Shown piece after piece: positions 1 through 12,600 of a stretch of DNA of 64,000 bases. This DNA comes from Paracorniculantispora psalliotae (Eukaryota; Ascomycota; Sordariomycetes; Hypocreales; Cordycipitaceae): positions 434,001 through 498,000 of the forward strand of contig PHFE01000029.1 in the NCBI GenBank assembly GCA_002796755.1. The letters run 5' to 3'. The notes beneath the pieces are model-generated. The model made no database searches. It was not told the origin of the DNA and worked only from the letters and a program-made list of their open reading frames with translations. A program made the translations under genes and the position numbers. Numbering within the stretch: the first letter of the stretch is position 1; each line of letters begins with the position of its first letter.

Positions 1-28
1 TGCTAACGTTTCAAACTCCCCCCCATAG

Positions 29-619
29 CCTAGTATCATCAGAGGCTTTGGCTATCCGGCGGCGACGTCCCAGCTGCTCACCATCCCGCCCAATATGATC
101 GCTTTCGTCGTTGGCGTGGCCGTCTCCATCATCTCCGAGCGCGCGCGCGCGCGCGCCGTCTTCGCCGTCGGCAGCTCCTCCGTCGCGGTCCTCGGCTACC
201 TCCTCCTCATCACCAGCCCAGACCCCGTGGGGCGCACCAGGGCCATGTCGTACGCGGGCGCGTGTCTCGCCACCGGCGGCATCGCCGCGTCCACCATCCT
301 GCTCGTGTCGTGGCCCGCGAGCAACGTGTCGGGCCAGGTGAAGCGCGCGACGGCGGGCGCGATGCAGGTCAGCGTGGCGAGCCTGGGAGGCATCATCGCA
401 TCGCACATTTATCCCGCCGCGGATGGGCCGCGGTATGTGCGCGGGCACGCGATCAACTTGGGGTATCTGGTCTTGAATGTGCTGGTCTCCTTGGTGCTCC
501 GATGGCGGTTGAAGAGGGCGAATGCGCAGCGAGCGTTGATTGCGGAGGAGCTGACGGATGTGACCAGAACGGAGAACTTTCTGGGCGATAAGGACCCTCG
601 CTGGAGGTATCACTATTAA
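29..619 (+). CDS. MFS transporter, allantoate permease (Dal5)-like, 3' part only
   Basis: This is the last exon of a major facilitator superfamily transporter whose earlier exons lie outside the window. The window opens with a branch-site sequence (TGCTAAC, 1-7) and an AG acceptor at 27-28. Reading from 29 in phase 0 gives a start resembling the family's substrate-cavity loop (PSIIRGFGY), then SQLLTIPP and four to five hydrophobic segments, ending at a TAA at 617-619. The layout fits the C-terminal half of the anion:cation symporter branch (Dal5/Tna1 type), which imports allantoate, nicotinate, pantothenate or similar acids at the plasma membrane. The substrate cannot be fixed from this half. 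The cytoplasmic loop after the first helix contains an Arg-Ala run encoded by a pure GC dinucleotide repeat. Family assignment is firm; the substrate is open. Confidence 0.85.
   Translation, partial: PSIIRGFGYPAATSQLLTIPPNMIAFVVGVAVSIISERARARAVFAVGSSSVAVLGYLLLITSPDPVGRTRAMSYAGACLATGGIAASTILLVSWPASNVSGQVKRATAGAMQVSVASLGGIIASHIYPAADGPRYVRGHAINLGYLVLNVLVSLVLRWRLKRANAQRALIAEELTDVTRTENFLGDKDPRWRYHY
139..156 (+). repeat. (GC)9 dinucleotide repeat inside the MFS exon
   Basis: Nine perfect GC units lie in frame in the transporter exon and encode alternating Arg and Ala in a cytoplasmic loop. Such runs slip easily in replication and in sequencing; the frame stays open on both sides, so the length shown is probably right. 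Confidence 0.9.
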
Positions 620-755
620 GACAATCTGTCACGGCACATGGTATTTCCCGGCGGTTATATTGAGCCTTGTTAGGGAGAAGAAATCTCGACATCCGGTACA
701 CCAGTTTGAATTGTAAATCATGTATCCAAAATCCGTCATCAACTACATTTCATCA

Positions 756-3275
756 TTAAACGCTTCCTGATTTGCCCCAGCAAGTCTTTTTCGGACTCAT
801 CTCAAATTCGATTCTCTTGGCACCAACCACGTCCGCGTGCTTCAACACCGGCTTGTATACCTTTCTCCCGTCCACCTTTAAACTCTTTACATACTTCCAC
901 CCTTTCGTTGCCGCACCCGGCGCCGAAATCAGCAGCTCATGCTCGCCCTTCGTACCTGGTCCTTCTGGCATTCGAATCCGCACCTCGTCAAAGAACGGCG
1001 TTCCCACGACGTACTCGTCGCTCGCCGGGTTCACAGGGTAGAAGCCCAGCGCCGACAGCACGTACCACGCGCTCATTTGACCAAGGTCCTCGTTGCCGCT
1101 CAGCCCCGCCGCTGTGGCGTTGTACTCGCTGTGCGCCAAGCTGCGCACCTGTTCTGCCGTGCTCGCCGGATCGCCGAGCATGGCGTACAGGTACGGTACG
1201 TGGTGCGAGGGCTCGTTGCTGTGCATGTTGTGGCCGCCGGCGAAGTGCGCGTCGAGCTTGCGCCTCATCCCCGCCGCGTCGTCGTGGAAGAGGCTCGCCA
1301 GGCCGCCGACGTCGTGCATCACGTCAAACGTGTACACCCACTTGTCGCCCTCGGTCCAGCCCCAGGTGTCGTCCGCCCACGAACCGTTACTATTGCGCGC
1401 CTGCATGAATTCCGTCTCATTATTCCAGATGTGGCGGTAATTCAGGCTCCTCTGCAGAAGCTCCTGCGCCGTGGCGTTGTGGCCCGCGTGCTGCGCGACG
1501 ACCGCGCACGCCCAGTCGTTGAAGGCGTAGTCGAGCGTGCGGCTCGCCGACTCGGCCCAGCGATCGTTGTCGACCCAGCCGTGCGCAAGGTAGCTGGTCA
1601 GGCCCGCGCGCGCCTCGTGCGGCGTGCCCGGCTCACGGTCGTAGTAGAGCAGCTCCGTGTCGCGCGCCGGCGGCTCGTAGGCGTCCTTCTGGACGGCGGC
1701 CCAGGCGGTGGAGACGTTGAAGCCGGTGAAGCCGCGCGCGAGGGCGTTGGCGAGCACGGCGTCGGCGTTGGTGGCGATCATGATGTTGGTCTCGACCATG
1801 TTGGCCCAGAGCGGCAGGCGGCCGGACCAGGTAAAGATCTTGAGTAGCGTGCGCATCATCGAGTTGACGCGCTCCGGTGCAAATATGGTGAGTAAAGAGT
1901 GCTGTGCGCGGTAGGTGTCCCAGATGGACCACGACTGGTAGTAGGAATCGTCTTCGGTGTGGACGGAGTCGGTGTAGCCGCTGTAGTAGCGACGTGTGCC
2001 GCCCTGTACGGACGTGGTGGGCTCGGAGAAGTCGCTAGGGTACTGTAGGGAGTGAAACAAGCCCGTGTAAAAGACGGTGCGAGGATCGTGGTCAGGATCT
2101 GTGACGTTGGCACCGGTAATGGAGATGCGGTCTATCTTCTCCAACCACGCAGACTTGACCGTGTCGACGGTGGTTTCAAAGGTTGTCCCGTCGGCAATCT
2201 CCAGGTCGAGATTTCGTCGCGCCTGCTCGATGCTAATGAAAGAAACGCCCGTTCGGACTTCAACGCGACGAGCAGACTTGCTGAACATGGCGTACGCACC
2301 GACATCTTTTCCTTCCAGCTGGGCGATGCCCTTTTGGATATGACCGCCTTGGGTGGCGCCAAAGTCGGCAAATGGTTCCGAGAATCGAGACACAAAATAA
2401 CCACGAAAGGATTTCGGGTTATCGGGCCCCAAAGCCCAGTCCTGGCGCTGTGAGTTGCTACCCGAAATTTCCCTCTTCTCCGCATCAATCTCAACACTGC
2501 CGGTCCAATGGAGCCTGCTGGCTTGCACGGTCACATATGGTGTCTGCGTGTTATTGCCAGAGGCATCTTCAAAATCGAATCGCAAATGTCCTACGTGAGC
2601 TGATGCACTCATGGCCACACGAATCGCTCTCTCGTACACATCTCGGTGTGACTTTTGCGCGCCAGCCAGGATTCGCTCCTCCAGATTCGGCATCTGGCCT
2701 ACGATACCACGACGCACCCGGCCTCCAGCACCTTCCTCCACATTCTCCGGCACACTCGCCGCGCCGCCGGGACAAGGCGGACACTCCTTTCCCATGGTAT
2801 CCGACGCCCACTGTTCCGTCAGATTCCACCCCGCGTCGGCCGCCGAATCCGCATCCAGCAGCATCTCATACACGTACGCCGTGCTCCGCTCATCCTCCTT
2901 CCTAAACGTCAGCCCGCGCTGCGCAAACGCTGGACGGACCCCGTCGTCGCCGGTAGCAGTAGTGCCGGGCGTAATCACCACCTGCCCGGACTCGCCCATC
3001 CAGATGGCCGGCTGGTGCGTCGCCTGGAAGCCGTGTAGGCGGCGGTCGAGGTCCGCGTAGGGCACCTGGGAGATGTAGTTTTCGCGCGTCTGCGGCGTCC
3101 ACCGCGTCATGGCAAAGGGCGGCGCAACGGAGGGGATCATGCCGCCGTTGTCGTTGGGCGTGAAGCCGCGCGTGCCGACGAGCGGGTTGACGTGGGCGAG
3201 GACGCCGGCGTGGTCGTGGTAGGAGGAGGCGCCAGCGAGGCCCGCCAGAGCGAGCTGAGTCGTCCAAGGGCGCAT
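756..3275 (-). CDS. Secreted GH92 alpha-1,2-mannosidase-like glycoside hydrolase
   Basis: This single-exon gene encodes 839 aa. The N-terminus (MRPWTTQLALAGLAGASS) looks like a signal peptide, so the enzyme is probably secreted. Family 92 signatures follow in order: VNPLVGT near residue 30, GGMIPSVAPPF near 44, and HGFQATHQPAIWMGE near 80. Near residues 727-737 is GNEDLGQMSAW, the conserved C-terminal catalytic motif whose acidic residues act as general base. GH92 enzymes are calcium-dependent exo-alpha-mannosidases that invert the anomeric configuration and trim mannose from N-glycans, mannoproteins or mannan. The length is normal for the family and no key residue appears missing. It is transcribed away from the small secreted-protein gene to its right in the same orientation. 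Family assignment is firm; linkage specificity is inferred from the family. Confidence 0.93.
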   Translation of the reverse strand: MRPWTTQLALAGLAGASSYHDHAGVLAHVNPLVGTRGFTPNDNGGMIPSVAPPFAMTRWTPQTRENYISQVPYADLDRRLHGFQATHQPAIWMGESGQVVITPGTTATGDDGVRPAFAQRGLTFRKEDERSTAYVYEMLLDADSAADAGWNLTEQWASDTMGKECPPCPGGAASVPENVEEGAGGRVRRGIVGQMPNLEERILAGAQKSHRDVYERAIRVAMSASAHVGHLRFDFEDASGNNTQTPYVTVQASRLHWTGSVEIDAEKREISGSNSQRQDWALGPDNPKSFRGYFVSRFSEPFADFGATQGGHIQKGIAQLEGKDVGAYAMFSKSARRVEVRTGVSFISIEQARRNLDLEIADGTTFETTVDTVKSAWLEKIDRISITGANVTDPDHDPRTVFYTGLFHSLQYPSDFSEPTTSVQGGTRRYYSGYTDSVHTEDDSYYQSWSIWDTYRAQHSLLTIFAPERVNSMMRTLLKIFTWSGRLPLWANMVETNIMIATNADAVLANALARGFTGFNVSTAWAAVQKDAYEPPARDTELLYYDREPGTPHEARAGLTSYLAHGWVDNDRWAESASRTLDYAFNDWACAVVAQHAGHNATAQELLQRSLNYRHIWNNETEFMQARNSNGSWADDTWGWTEGDKWVYTFDVMHDVGGLASLFHDDAAGMRRKLDAHFAGGHNMHSNEPSHHVPYLYAMLGDPASTAEQVRSLAHSEYNATAAGLSGNEDLGQMSAWYVLSALGFYPVNPASDEYVVGTPFFDEVRIRMPEGPGTKGEHELLISAPGAATKGWKYVKSLKVDGRKVYKPVLKHADVVGAKRIEFEMSPKKTCWGKSGSV

Positions 3276-3891
3276 GGTGAGAATTACGCACAGGAAAATA
3301 TGATCTATAGCCTATAAGGGAGACTCAGTTCCATTCCATATTCCCTGAGTTTGTTGAGGTAAAACGACGTTGAATGTCGTCACATCTCTTCGGTATTTAT
3401 TAGTGCGGTACCCCCACGTATTATTGGCGGTGATCGACGAGCTAACTCGAGCTAGCTGCAGCTACAGAAACCCGGGGAGGTGCCTTGCTGTCAATTAACC
3501 TTGTTGTGAATGTTTTCTTTTTCATAAAATCTGTAAAGTCTCGCGAAAAGAAACGTTCAATTGCATTACCACAAGTGTCTACGCATGCAGTCTACGCCCC
3601 CAAGTTGTGGCTTGCGGGGTGAGATCTAGTGCTCCACGTTGAAGCGATCTCGGAGATTTTTATTTCACTGACATATTCCACAGCTGACACATTTATTTTT
3701 TTCAATTGAATTGTCATATTTTCATTATTCATAGTAAAACAAATTGATAGTCTAAAACTTCCGTCCGAAGATGTATAAAATGCAACGCTGTCTTGTATAC
3801 CCATTACGCCAATTTCACGTGTGTCTCACATAAGCCGTAAACCGCGGCCGCCGCAAAGCAATTTTTTTGGTCGTTGCCACAGGCTGATCAT
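3276..3891. other. Intergenic: GH92 promoter and 3' flank of the secreted-protein gene
   Basis: No gene was recognised. The right part, about 3500-3830, is AT-rich; the part next to 3276 should hold the minus-strand promoter of the mannosidase gene. Confidence 0.6.
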
Positions 3892-4522
3892 TTACAGCAT
3901 GGCAGCAGCGGCGGCAGCAGCAGCGCCAGCGTACATGTAGCCGGGAACGCCGGTGGGCGCGGCGGCGTTGTGCTTGCCGGAGATGGTGGTGGTGAGCTGG
4001 TCCTTGTGCGAGGGCGCGGTGGCGTCGACGGTGATGGTGGCGGCGGCGGCGGCCATGGTCGGGTTGTAGTGGGTGGAGGTGAACTTGCAGCCAGAAACGA
4101 GGTGGTCAATGTCTTTATGTGCGAGTTAGCAAAAGCTTTCTTCATTCATTCTCTTGTGTCGCTGCGTTCTTACCCTTGACGTCGTCCGAGTCAATGTCGT
4201 CGTCGTCGTCGTGGTTGCCCCAGCTGCTCTTGGTGCCAACGTGCTGGTGCATGCAGTCGGCGCACTCGGCGGCAATCTTGCCGACGTCGAAGCTCTTGTT
4301 GGTGCAGACGCACTGGTTGTGGAGGAGGTCCTCGTTCTTGCCCTCACCGAGGCCGAGGTCGACCTTGCACTGCTTGGAGAGGGTGGCGACGGGCTTGCAG
4401 ATGTCCTTGCAGGACATGGGGACGTCGTCAATGTCGACAGTGAGGGCGTCGGTGTCGTCGTTGATGAGGTCGGCGACAGCGACGGAGGCGAAAGCCAGAG
4501 CGGTGATGGTGGAGAACTTCAT
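3892..4522 (-). CDS. Small secreted CFEM-like eight-cysteine protein with GPI-type tail
   Basis: Two exons, 4522-4174 and 4112-3892, flank a 61-nt intron (4173-4113, GTAAG donor, GCTAAC branch site, AAG acceptor) and encode 189 aa. The protein starts with a signal peptide (MKFSTITALAFASVAVA). The mature part has eight cysteines spaced C-x3-C-x9-C-x18-C-x-C-x13-C-x2-C and one further C after the intron, an arrangement close to the CFEM domain of fungal surface proteins. An Asp-rich run separates cysteines seven and eight. The C-terminus ends in a small Ala-rich hydrophobic stretch (YAGAAAAAAAML) after a Thr/Ser-rich linker, as in GPI-anchored wall proteins. CFEM proteins bind haem or act at the host surface; that role here is inference. 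The C6-x2-C7 spacing departs from the usual x3, so a separate cysteine-rich family is possible. Confidence 0.83.
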
Positions 4523-6690
4523 GATGTTGATGTTGTGAAAAAGAGGAGTGTATTAGAGGTTGTAATATATGAATTGGGTTGAAGTTCGTGTAAAAGAGAA
4601 AGAGCTGTGTGATGTACAAGAGAATGCTGATCGGGAGAGAGGGTAAGCAGCAGCTATATATCCCCAGACGCAATCACCGAGGAGCCGTGATAAGCCCCAG
4701 CCACAACGTCATGGCTCCGGCAGCGCTGCGACAAGAATGTTTTGGGCATGCCTACCCTGATCAGAGTTCCAACGATGTAATCCGTGTTCGCAGGGGTGTT
4801 GTGGTTGGTACCGGCGCCTAGTAAAGGGTCCCGCATCTCCGGATATGTGGCCGGTGATGGGCTGTACAAGGTGAGAGCCCGCGTTATTTTCGACACTAGC
4901 TAGGTACACTATTGGGCAGAGCCACGTACCAGTAGGCTTCGAAAAGGAAACAAAATTTTCTGCGAGCCGTGCTTCCGAAAAGGAGACGCTGTGCTGAGCC
5001 AAGTCTCACTTGAGCGAGGTCGAATCGGGTAAGCAGTGATGCGGCCCAACATCGTGTATGCCTAGTTGGGAACGGGTTGGTGCAGGCAGGGCAGTGAGCG
5101 GTGGGCGGGCGCTGGAGGAGGTTTTAGTGGATGGCGGGGGCGAATTAGTGGACGGAACGGGTTTCATGAGCCGCTGTAGTCGCTTAAGGTTTGTTCTTGG
5201 AGTTGGGAGCCGTGAATAGAAATACACGAAGTTGCAGACGACGAGGGCGAAAATTTAAAGAAAACAGTTGTAGTCAATAAGAACCCTCAAATCCATCAGT
5301 TCACGTAATTTCTCATTCTCTTTGACCTCATCTGGGCAAGAAAACCCTCCTTGTCACTCATCACCTTCTCTCAGCCTTCCATGCTGCCTGACCCACCGCA
5401 GCCGAATCCCGTCCCTACTTGGCGGCCGCTCACGCTATTCCCGGCCGATTCGTACCCAGCCAAACTCCTCTGCAATCCCGCTTCACCGCGACTGCAATGA
5501 CGACGCCCATGTGGCTGTGCCGTGGTTCCATTCGATCTCTGCTCCGTGCAACTCCGATGCTTTCTGCAAGGCTCACAAAACTTACCGTCTTCGATAATAC
5601 TGCCTCGCTCGTCTCCGGATCACCAGGAGGCCCGCAAGGTGTGGTGGAACCCAAGCAGAGACCGCCCAGCCTTGCCGCCCGTAGCCTGTGTGTCAATGGC
5701 ATGTTGATCCTCTGACAAGGCTACGCTGTGCTGATCCAACACTTTTGCCGAGTCCACCAACGAGTCTCTTTTGGCCCAACCCGGACAAGCCTGCTTTTGG
5801 CCAGCGATGGTTACTGGCTGGCATCGCTCCAGTATTGGGTGGCAATGTTCTCACCGCAGCATGCAAGTCTCCCTCCTTTTCCTCACCTAACAAACTAGTG
5901 GAATAACAGCCCTACCGGGATGAGTTGGCTCCGGGTCCCATTCCTCTCCACCAGCGGCTTCCGCGCTGCCACTCTGCGAGATCCGCAGGTCGCCGGGTAG
6001 GTGCTCACCGCAGGGCATGTACTGTTTTACAATGAATCTACTATTATTGGTGTATCCAACTTCTTCGTCACCTTGAAATTCAGGCAAGGGACGCTGACAG
6101 CCGGCGGAGAGTAGTGGTAGCGATATGTGAGAGCATGGCTAGTGGACTGCGAGAAGAATATGAAGCGAATTAACAGCGCGCTCGTTTTGAAATGTTAAAA
6201 CACATTATGTTTGAAGAAATCCGTCCTTTCATTTTTACCTTATATACGCCTATTTCGAGATTTAGTTGCCATCGACGCATCCTCATAAAACGCCAGCAAA
6301 CCCGGAAGGCCCCGATCTTAAAATGTTCAGCATTTACGAGATAAAAATGTGAATCAAACCTCAGCTTGCAACATAATCCCTGTTGCGGATCGCCATGATG
6401 CTGTTAGTAAGCTTCTAGCATGTTGGATCGTCACCTACTGGGCGGTGGATGATGTGAGACTTGAGATCTCGCCACTAGCTTAGATCGTTGGAAACTGGAT
6501 AGTGAAATTGATCAACTAATAAATAATACATGGCAATGTTTATATTAAAAAATGCTGATGTTGCTGAGTTGACTGGTATTTTTCCTGGTTGCTCAATCTG
6601 GAATACTGGCACAACCCGTTGGACAGGTCCGACACCGACATGCTACTAAAGGCAGGTCACAGACCTTCCAGTCACAGACCCTCCCTCCTC
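4523..6690. other. Gene-poor stretch between the secreted-protein and TcA-like genes
   Basis: No open frame over about 100 codons with recognisable similarity was found on either strand. The left 200 bases are promoter for the minus-strand gene ending at 4522; the right end is the 3' flank of the TcA-like gene. The segment 6170-6560 is AT-richer than its surroundings. Confidence 0.6.
4655..4660 (-). promoter_or_regulatory. Candidate TATA box of the secreted-protein gene
   Basis: On the minus strand the bases read TATATA followed by G, 133-138 nt upstream of the start codon at 4522. Position and sequence suit a fungal core promoter, and a strong TATA is common for inducible secreted-protein genes. 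No transcript start is visible. Confidence 0.4.
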
Positions 6691-9600
6691 CTAGCCTAGA
6701 ACATACTTTACAACCATCCACATATTCTTCAACGGCTGTCGTGAGTCGTTGTTTTTGTACGAATAGGTCAGCTTCCAGCCGTCGCTAATCCGGGCCTGAA
6801 AAGCCAAGTCAAACTGCCTGAAGCCCCCAGCGGCCGACGACCCCGTGCTGAATGTCTGTCCGCCCCCCTGACCAACTCCAAGCCTGAGTTCGTTCCCAGT
6901 CAAGCTGGTATCCGTCGTCAGCAGCGAGACTGACATGGACGAAGGCGACTTGACCTGCGCAAAAAACGGCAGCTTCGTCCTCAGCGCAGCCAGATCGAGA
7001 CTGTGGCTGCCGCCCCCGCCCAAGAAGCCCTTCCACTCGTCCGGAAAGTCGTTGCGGAGGTCGAGCAGCGCGACCAGGCCGCCGTTGCTGGCGTCGGCCA
7101 GGGCCTTTTGCGCGGCGCCGACGGCGCTCGCCTTGAGCGCCCCGCCGGCGGCCCGGGAGGTGTACTTGACCTCGAGCGTGACGTCGCGGATTGTGGCGTA
7201 GTCGAAGCGACGGAGCTCGGTCGGGAACTCGAGGCGCCACCTGCTGACGGCGCCGGCGCCCTCAAAAGGGAGGAATTGTGCGCCGTCAAAGTCGAGCCGG
7301 AAGGTGCCCGAGTCGCCGACGCCGGAGCTGACGGCGATGCTCTCGACCGGGGTCCTGTCGCTGCGGAAGGCGCCCGGGTCCTGCCGGCCGTACTGCGACG
7401 CGCCGCCGACGTTGGGCGTCACCCGGTACTTGTTCTCGAGCAGCGTCAGTGTGCAGCAGCAGGTGCCGGGCGGCGCGTCTGGGCCGGTGACCGTGACGGC
7501 GACGGTCTTGAGGCGCCGGAAGTAGTGGCCGGGGAAGTCAAGGTCGTACGCCATCTCGGGAATCTCAAACTCGGCCGAGCCGGTCTCGCGCAGGAGGAGG
7601 AGCTGTAGGGGCTGGAATTCTCGAAGAGAGACGTTCTTCACAATTTCAAAGTCGTAGGGTCTGCTGGTGAGCTGCGCCTGCTCCAGTCTCTTCAGGTCGA
7701 GGTAGAGCCCCTCCGCGCAGCCGAGCCCGTTCCGGCTGTCATCCCAATACCCATACTGGATGAACTTTGCATTGGCGTCGCCAGTCTCAAACTGGTATGC
7801 CTTCTCTGCCTTCTTGGCGATATCGTACGCCAGGTTGTACGACTGGTAGTGAATGTTTTTGTAGGTACCGTCCAGCCAGGTGTAGAGCTCTTTGCTCGTG
7901 TACTTGCTGCGGAGGAACTCCTCAACCTCGAGCGCCTGGTCCGCAAACTTCTCGAGTAATCGCAGCTTATCCTCAGCGGCGCTGACTTTGCTCTCTTCGA
8001 CGTCAATCTTGAGCTGCATGTTCTTGATCTCGTACATGGCCTCGTTGGCCTCGAGGGTGTTCTCTTGCCGCCGCCTCAGCAGCTCGCTTGAGCGCTCCGT
8101 ACTCTTGGCATCGTATTCACAAGCCCTGGCTTTCACCTTGAGAAGCTTTGCAGTGTACTTGAAGACATTGCCCGCCTTCTTAGAGTCGTACTTTAGTATG
8201 GCGCCCACTCCAAATGGTTGAACCGTTTCGGCCCAGCCAGGCAACGACATAACCAGCCCGGTGATGCCGACCACCACTTCTGCCGACTGTGTGAAATTAT
8301 AGGCTTTCTTGCGATTGCTCTCTTCCGCTTCGTCTAGTGGTGTCCTCCGGTAGGTGTCGCTCTCTTTCGGCTGAAGGATTACCTGCGAGATTTCGTTGAG
8401 AGACTCAAGATCAGAGGCACCGAGGAGTTGTCGGTAGTACTTGAGTCGCATGCGGGGTGCATCAATATCGTCTTTGGCCACTTCAAGCTTCTTCTTTGCA
8501 AGCTCAATCTCCGCCTTCTGCATGTCGATCAAGATGCTCTGAACAGATGAGTGCTGGCTTGCCTTCAGCGCGGCGAGCTCTTCGGCGTCGGCCTTCTCCC
8601 TAATTTTGATGTACCGAAAGGAGAGGTGCTTGAGCTCATGACAGAGGCGCAGAGCGGTGGGCAGAATGTGGCGTAGTCGGCAGTTAGGCATTGGGCTATC
8701 TATGCCACCCAGGATGCTCGAAAAGGACGCCCCCGACCTCGCCATGGCTGCCACGAACGCTCCAGGATCGATGGGTGGCTCAAAGAGAGCCAGTCGCCTC
8801 TTGACTCCGTTAATATCCATGGAGCTCCGAATCTTCATCATTCGGTCTTCAATCAACGCCCGCAGTTCTATCATCTTGGGGTTTGAATAGTATTTGAAGT
8901 ATTCTGTGGAGGCGACCCCAAGAGGGATGATACTGCCGTCGTCGTCCGCGGCCGTCTTGGTGGCAGCAAACGGAAAGACGTACTCTGTCTTCACCTTGAG
9001 GTTGCTTAGAGCGTCAAAAGTCAACTTTTCCAGGTCCATAAATCTGTCAGTCCTGGTGCGTCCAATTTCAGGAGCCTTCTGTGCCTTTGCGCCGAGGATG
9101 TGTGCCGCCTCGACGTACAGTTGAATTGCCAAGGGGACGGACTCGAGGGTATTCTGTCGAAAGTACGAGTCTCCGTAGGCAATCAAGATCTCTATATACT
9201 TCATGACAACCCATTTTTTATATGCTAGAGGACGGCCTCTGGCGATGACATGTGGTTGGAATGGATTCGACTTCCACTCCTTGACTGTGGTTTCATCTGC
9301 CACCGTCGACGACGCAGGGTTGAATTCCGAAAATGGGGTCCATTTCCAGTAGGACGACTGCCCATGCTCGGGTCGAGGATCCAATATGTATCTTGCGTAC
9401 TCGAGTGCAGTGTCGTATTGCTGAGCGTTCATGGCTCGTTCCATGACCATAGCTGGAATGCTGTAAAGAGGTTAGTCTTGGATCGAAGGCATCGCAGGAA
9501 GATGGATGGAAAGAATGAATGAAGGAAAAAAATGCCAAGTAGCGTTGTAACATTCGCAATGAGAGGATTAAAAGACTCACTGAAACCCAAGTTCCCAGTT

Positions 9601-12600
9601 GTAAATGGCTGCAGGCGTGCGAAGCTCGTGCGGGAATGAGATACCCCCTCTTCCGTCGGCAGTACCACCAAAGACCTCGACTTTCTCAAGCGCCGACCCA
9701 TCGCCCCCTATACCGTCCCCAAACTTCCTCATTGCCCCAAAGACGTCTTTCGCATCTACCATTGGCATGAGCTTCGGGACCAGGACGTTTCTGAACTGGT
9801 AGGTATAGTCGCCACCCAGCGTCTTCGTGTCGGTCACGTCCGGCGACTTCAGTAAGCTTTCGTCTTTGGCATAGGACAAAGATATCACTGTATAGCTTCG
9901 ACAAAGATAGCTTGTCTCTAGGAGGCGAAGTTGTGCGCCTTCATATTCCTCCTCCTTGTGAAAGTAGGTGACCGTGGGCCAACTTCCGTCTGCGTAGCGC
10001 ATCATACCGCCGCTGGTGGGAGGCAGAACCTCCAGGCCGCCGTTGCGCCACACAAATGCTCCTGCATACCTGGAGCTGTCATGATTGATCCAGACAGAGA
10101 ATGTGTCTTCGCCAATCGTCTTGGACAGGTAAGACGAAATCCATTTGTCGGCGGGGTCAAGAATCTCGCTTGGACGACCGACCAGGAACCGGAAGTCGTA
10201 CAGGGAAGGCAGAGTGGAAGAATTGAAGCCAAACTCGAGAGTTGACTGACACACACTCTTGGGCGACCACTTATTGTTCCTGAACTCGGTCCACGCGAGT
10301 TTGATCTGCCACTGCTTGCGCACACCTCCCGCCTCGGGAGGGTTGATCGTCTTTTCGTCGCCGCTCACCGTGACTCCTCCTTTTTCTACATCGTAACCAT
10401 TATTCTTGGCTATGAACTGAGGCAGAATGAGCAGCAGCCGTCCTTGAAACTCGTACGGAATGATGAAGGCGCCGGGACGGTGCAGGGGTATGCCGTTCGG
10501 ATCGTTCTCGATCACGGGGATTTGCGTGTCAATCTTTCTCCAAGGAGTCCAGATGCCCGCCTTTTGGTCAAATGTGCGATGGTAAAAGGTATAAGGCGCG
10601 AAGGCGGTGCGACCGATATAGTGTATACGTTCAACTGGTCCCGGATGCCCAGTGTAGTCGATCGGTCCCCTCTGCGTGTATGTTGCCTCTATGGAAAGCG
10701 ATCGAACCTCGTAGGCATCGTGAACATAATTCAGAACAGCCTCTGTAATGTGGTCTCTAGTGAGCGGACTTTTGACCAGCCTGCCCTCGAACGCCTCAAA
10801 AGCCGGTGACTTGTCATCTCGGAACGCGGGATCGATCCAGTTCTCTGGAAAGATAAACACCTTCCTGTTTGCCTCCCACGTCACATACTTAGACATCCAG
10901 TTCCATTTCTGTATAAACGACTCCAGGTTTTTAATTCTTAGATGTCCGCCCTTTTCAAGGCCCAAAAGACATCTCTGAATGAACAGCTGCACTGTCGAAA
11001 TGGCTTGCTTGGTACGCGAGGTCACCACGTCGGCTCCCATCTGCGTGTCGATCAACAGATACTCAAAGAGGCCGTCCTCATCATTGACATCCTGGAGCCA
11101 TGTCTGTCGAAGCAAATAGGCCGTGAGGGCCTTGCGCTGACTGTCGCGCAGCTCATTGTAGACCGCGGCCGCGGCCGTTTTCTCCCACTGCGCGTGTGAC
11201 ATCCGGGAAGAGTGGTTGTAAAGGAGTGTCAGCTCGTTTGCCCTTTCCCGCATGTCCATGTTGACGCCCTCAACGCGATCATCGACTAGGCGATAGACAT
11301 AGTCGATAAGAACGCCCATCCTCTTCGCGATGGCGATCTGGGATTTGATCTGCAAGACGCCCTCCCACGTTACCCTGTCTGTGTTTTTAAAGGACGACCA
11401 AGGCCGGATGTCTGACTTGGGCCACCCAGTGGCGACGGATATCTCCTCGGCACTATATCGTAGCCACTTCTGGCCGTTCATTTCGAGTCGAAGTGGGAAA
11501 ACGGTGAACAGCTTCTGCGCCACAGCGCCTTGTGTTGCTTTGTCCTGCTGTGACAGTACGAAGTTCCGGAGGTCGACGTAGTCTATCATATACTCGATGA
11601 AAATCCAACTGAGTCGTGTATCCACTGCCTCAATCTCGCAAGGAACCAGGTTGAGGCGGCCTATGAACATGCGGAATCTCGCTATCCAGCTGAGATCTGT
11701 CCTCAAGCTGTCGCTCGTGCTACTCTTGACCAGGGCATCTATCTTCGCGGTCTGCTGCGGATTTTGAAGAGATCTCCACTGCAAATCTTCGATTCCGGTC
11801 GTAGCAGAGAAGGTATAGGCTTGGCCACCTGTGAGCACGATCGGATCTGTGGCGATGAACTGGGATTTGGCAAACAGAGGCTTGAACGGATAAGTCGTCT
11901 TGTCGACTGTCACGCTCACGTTCGATCTAGACTCTATGCTGGCAACGAACCGATAAGAGTCCGTGCTCGGAGGTATCACATGTCCATTGAATGGTTCGCC
12001 AGAGTCGTATACGTCAGAGCGAACTGCCGCCAAGCTGTCCCCGATAGTATTCTCACAGAGGTCTTCTTCCGACTGAGGGTCAGGTAGATGTTTGGCCAGG
12101 ATCATGCGCACAACCTCAGGAGCCATGCCCTGAAGCACGCCGGCGTCGACGAATTCGCGAACCGACCTGCTAACCAGGCGCTGCCGAAGGAGGGGCGTAA
12201 ATGTACCTAAGAACACGTAGCGCTTCCGCTCTGCCGTGTCAGAAGAGTCGTCATCACCCATGAGGAAGACCTCTTCTAGCTCCGGGGCAGTGGGCGAGTC
12301 AGCCAGCAGCGCCCCCATTGTGCTGTAGTAAAAGTCTTGAGCCAGACTGAGAATGCTCTCGAGCGCTTTCCGCCAGTCAGGCGCGTTTCCTTGGAACAGC
12401 GCGTCGCTGAGTTCTGCATCAGTCAGGATCCCGGTCGCAATGAGAAATCCATCTTCTCGGGAGACCTTCAGCCTGTTTGTATCCTCGAATGCATCTGGGA
12501 TCGCGAGTGGATCGACTGGAATACGGACTGTACGTTTTCCTTCAAGAAAGTCGACAATTTCTTTACTCAGCTGTGACCCAAACAAGGGAGACGCGCAGTG

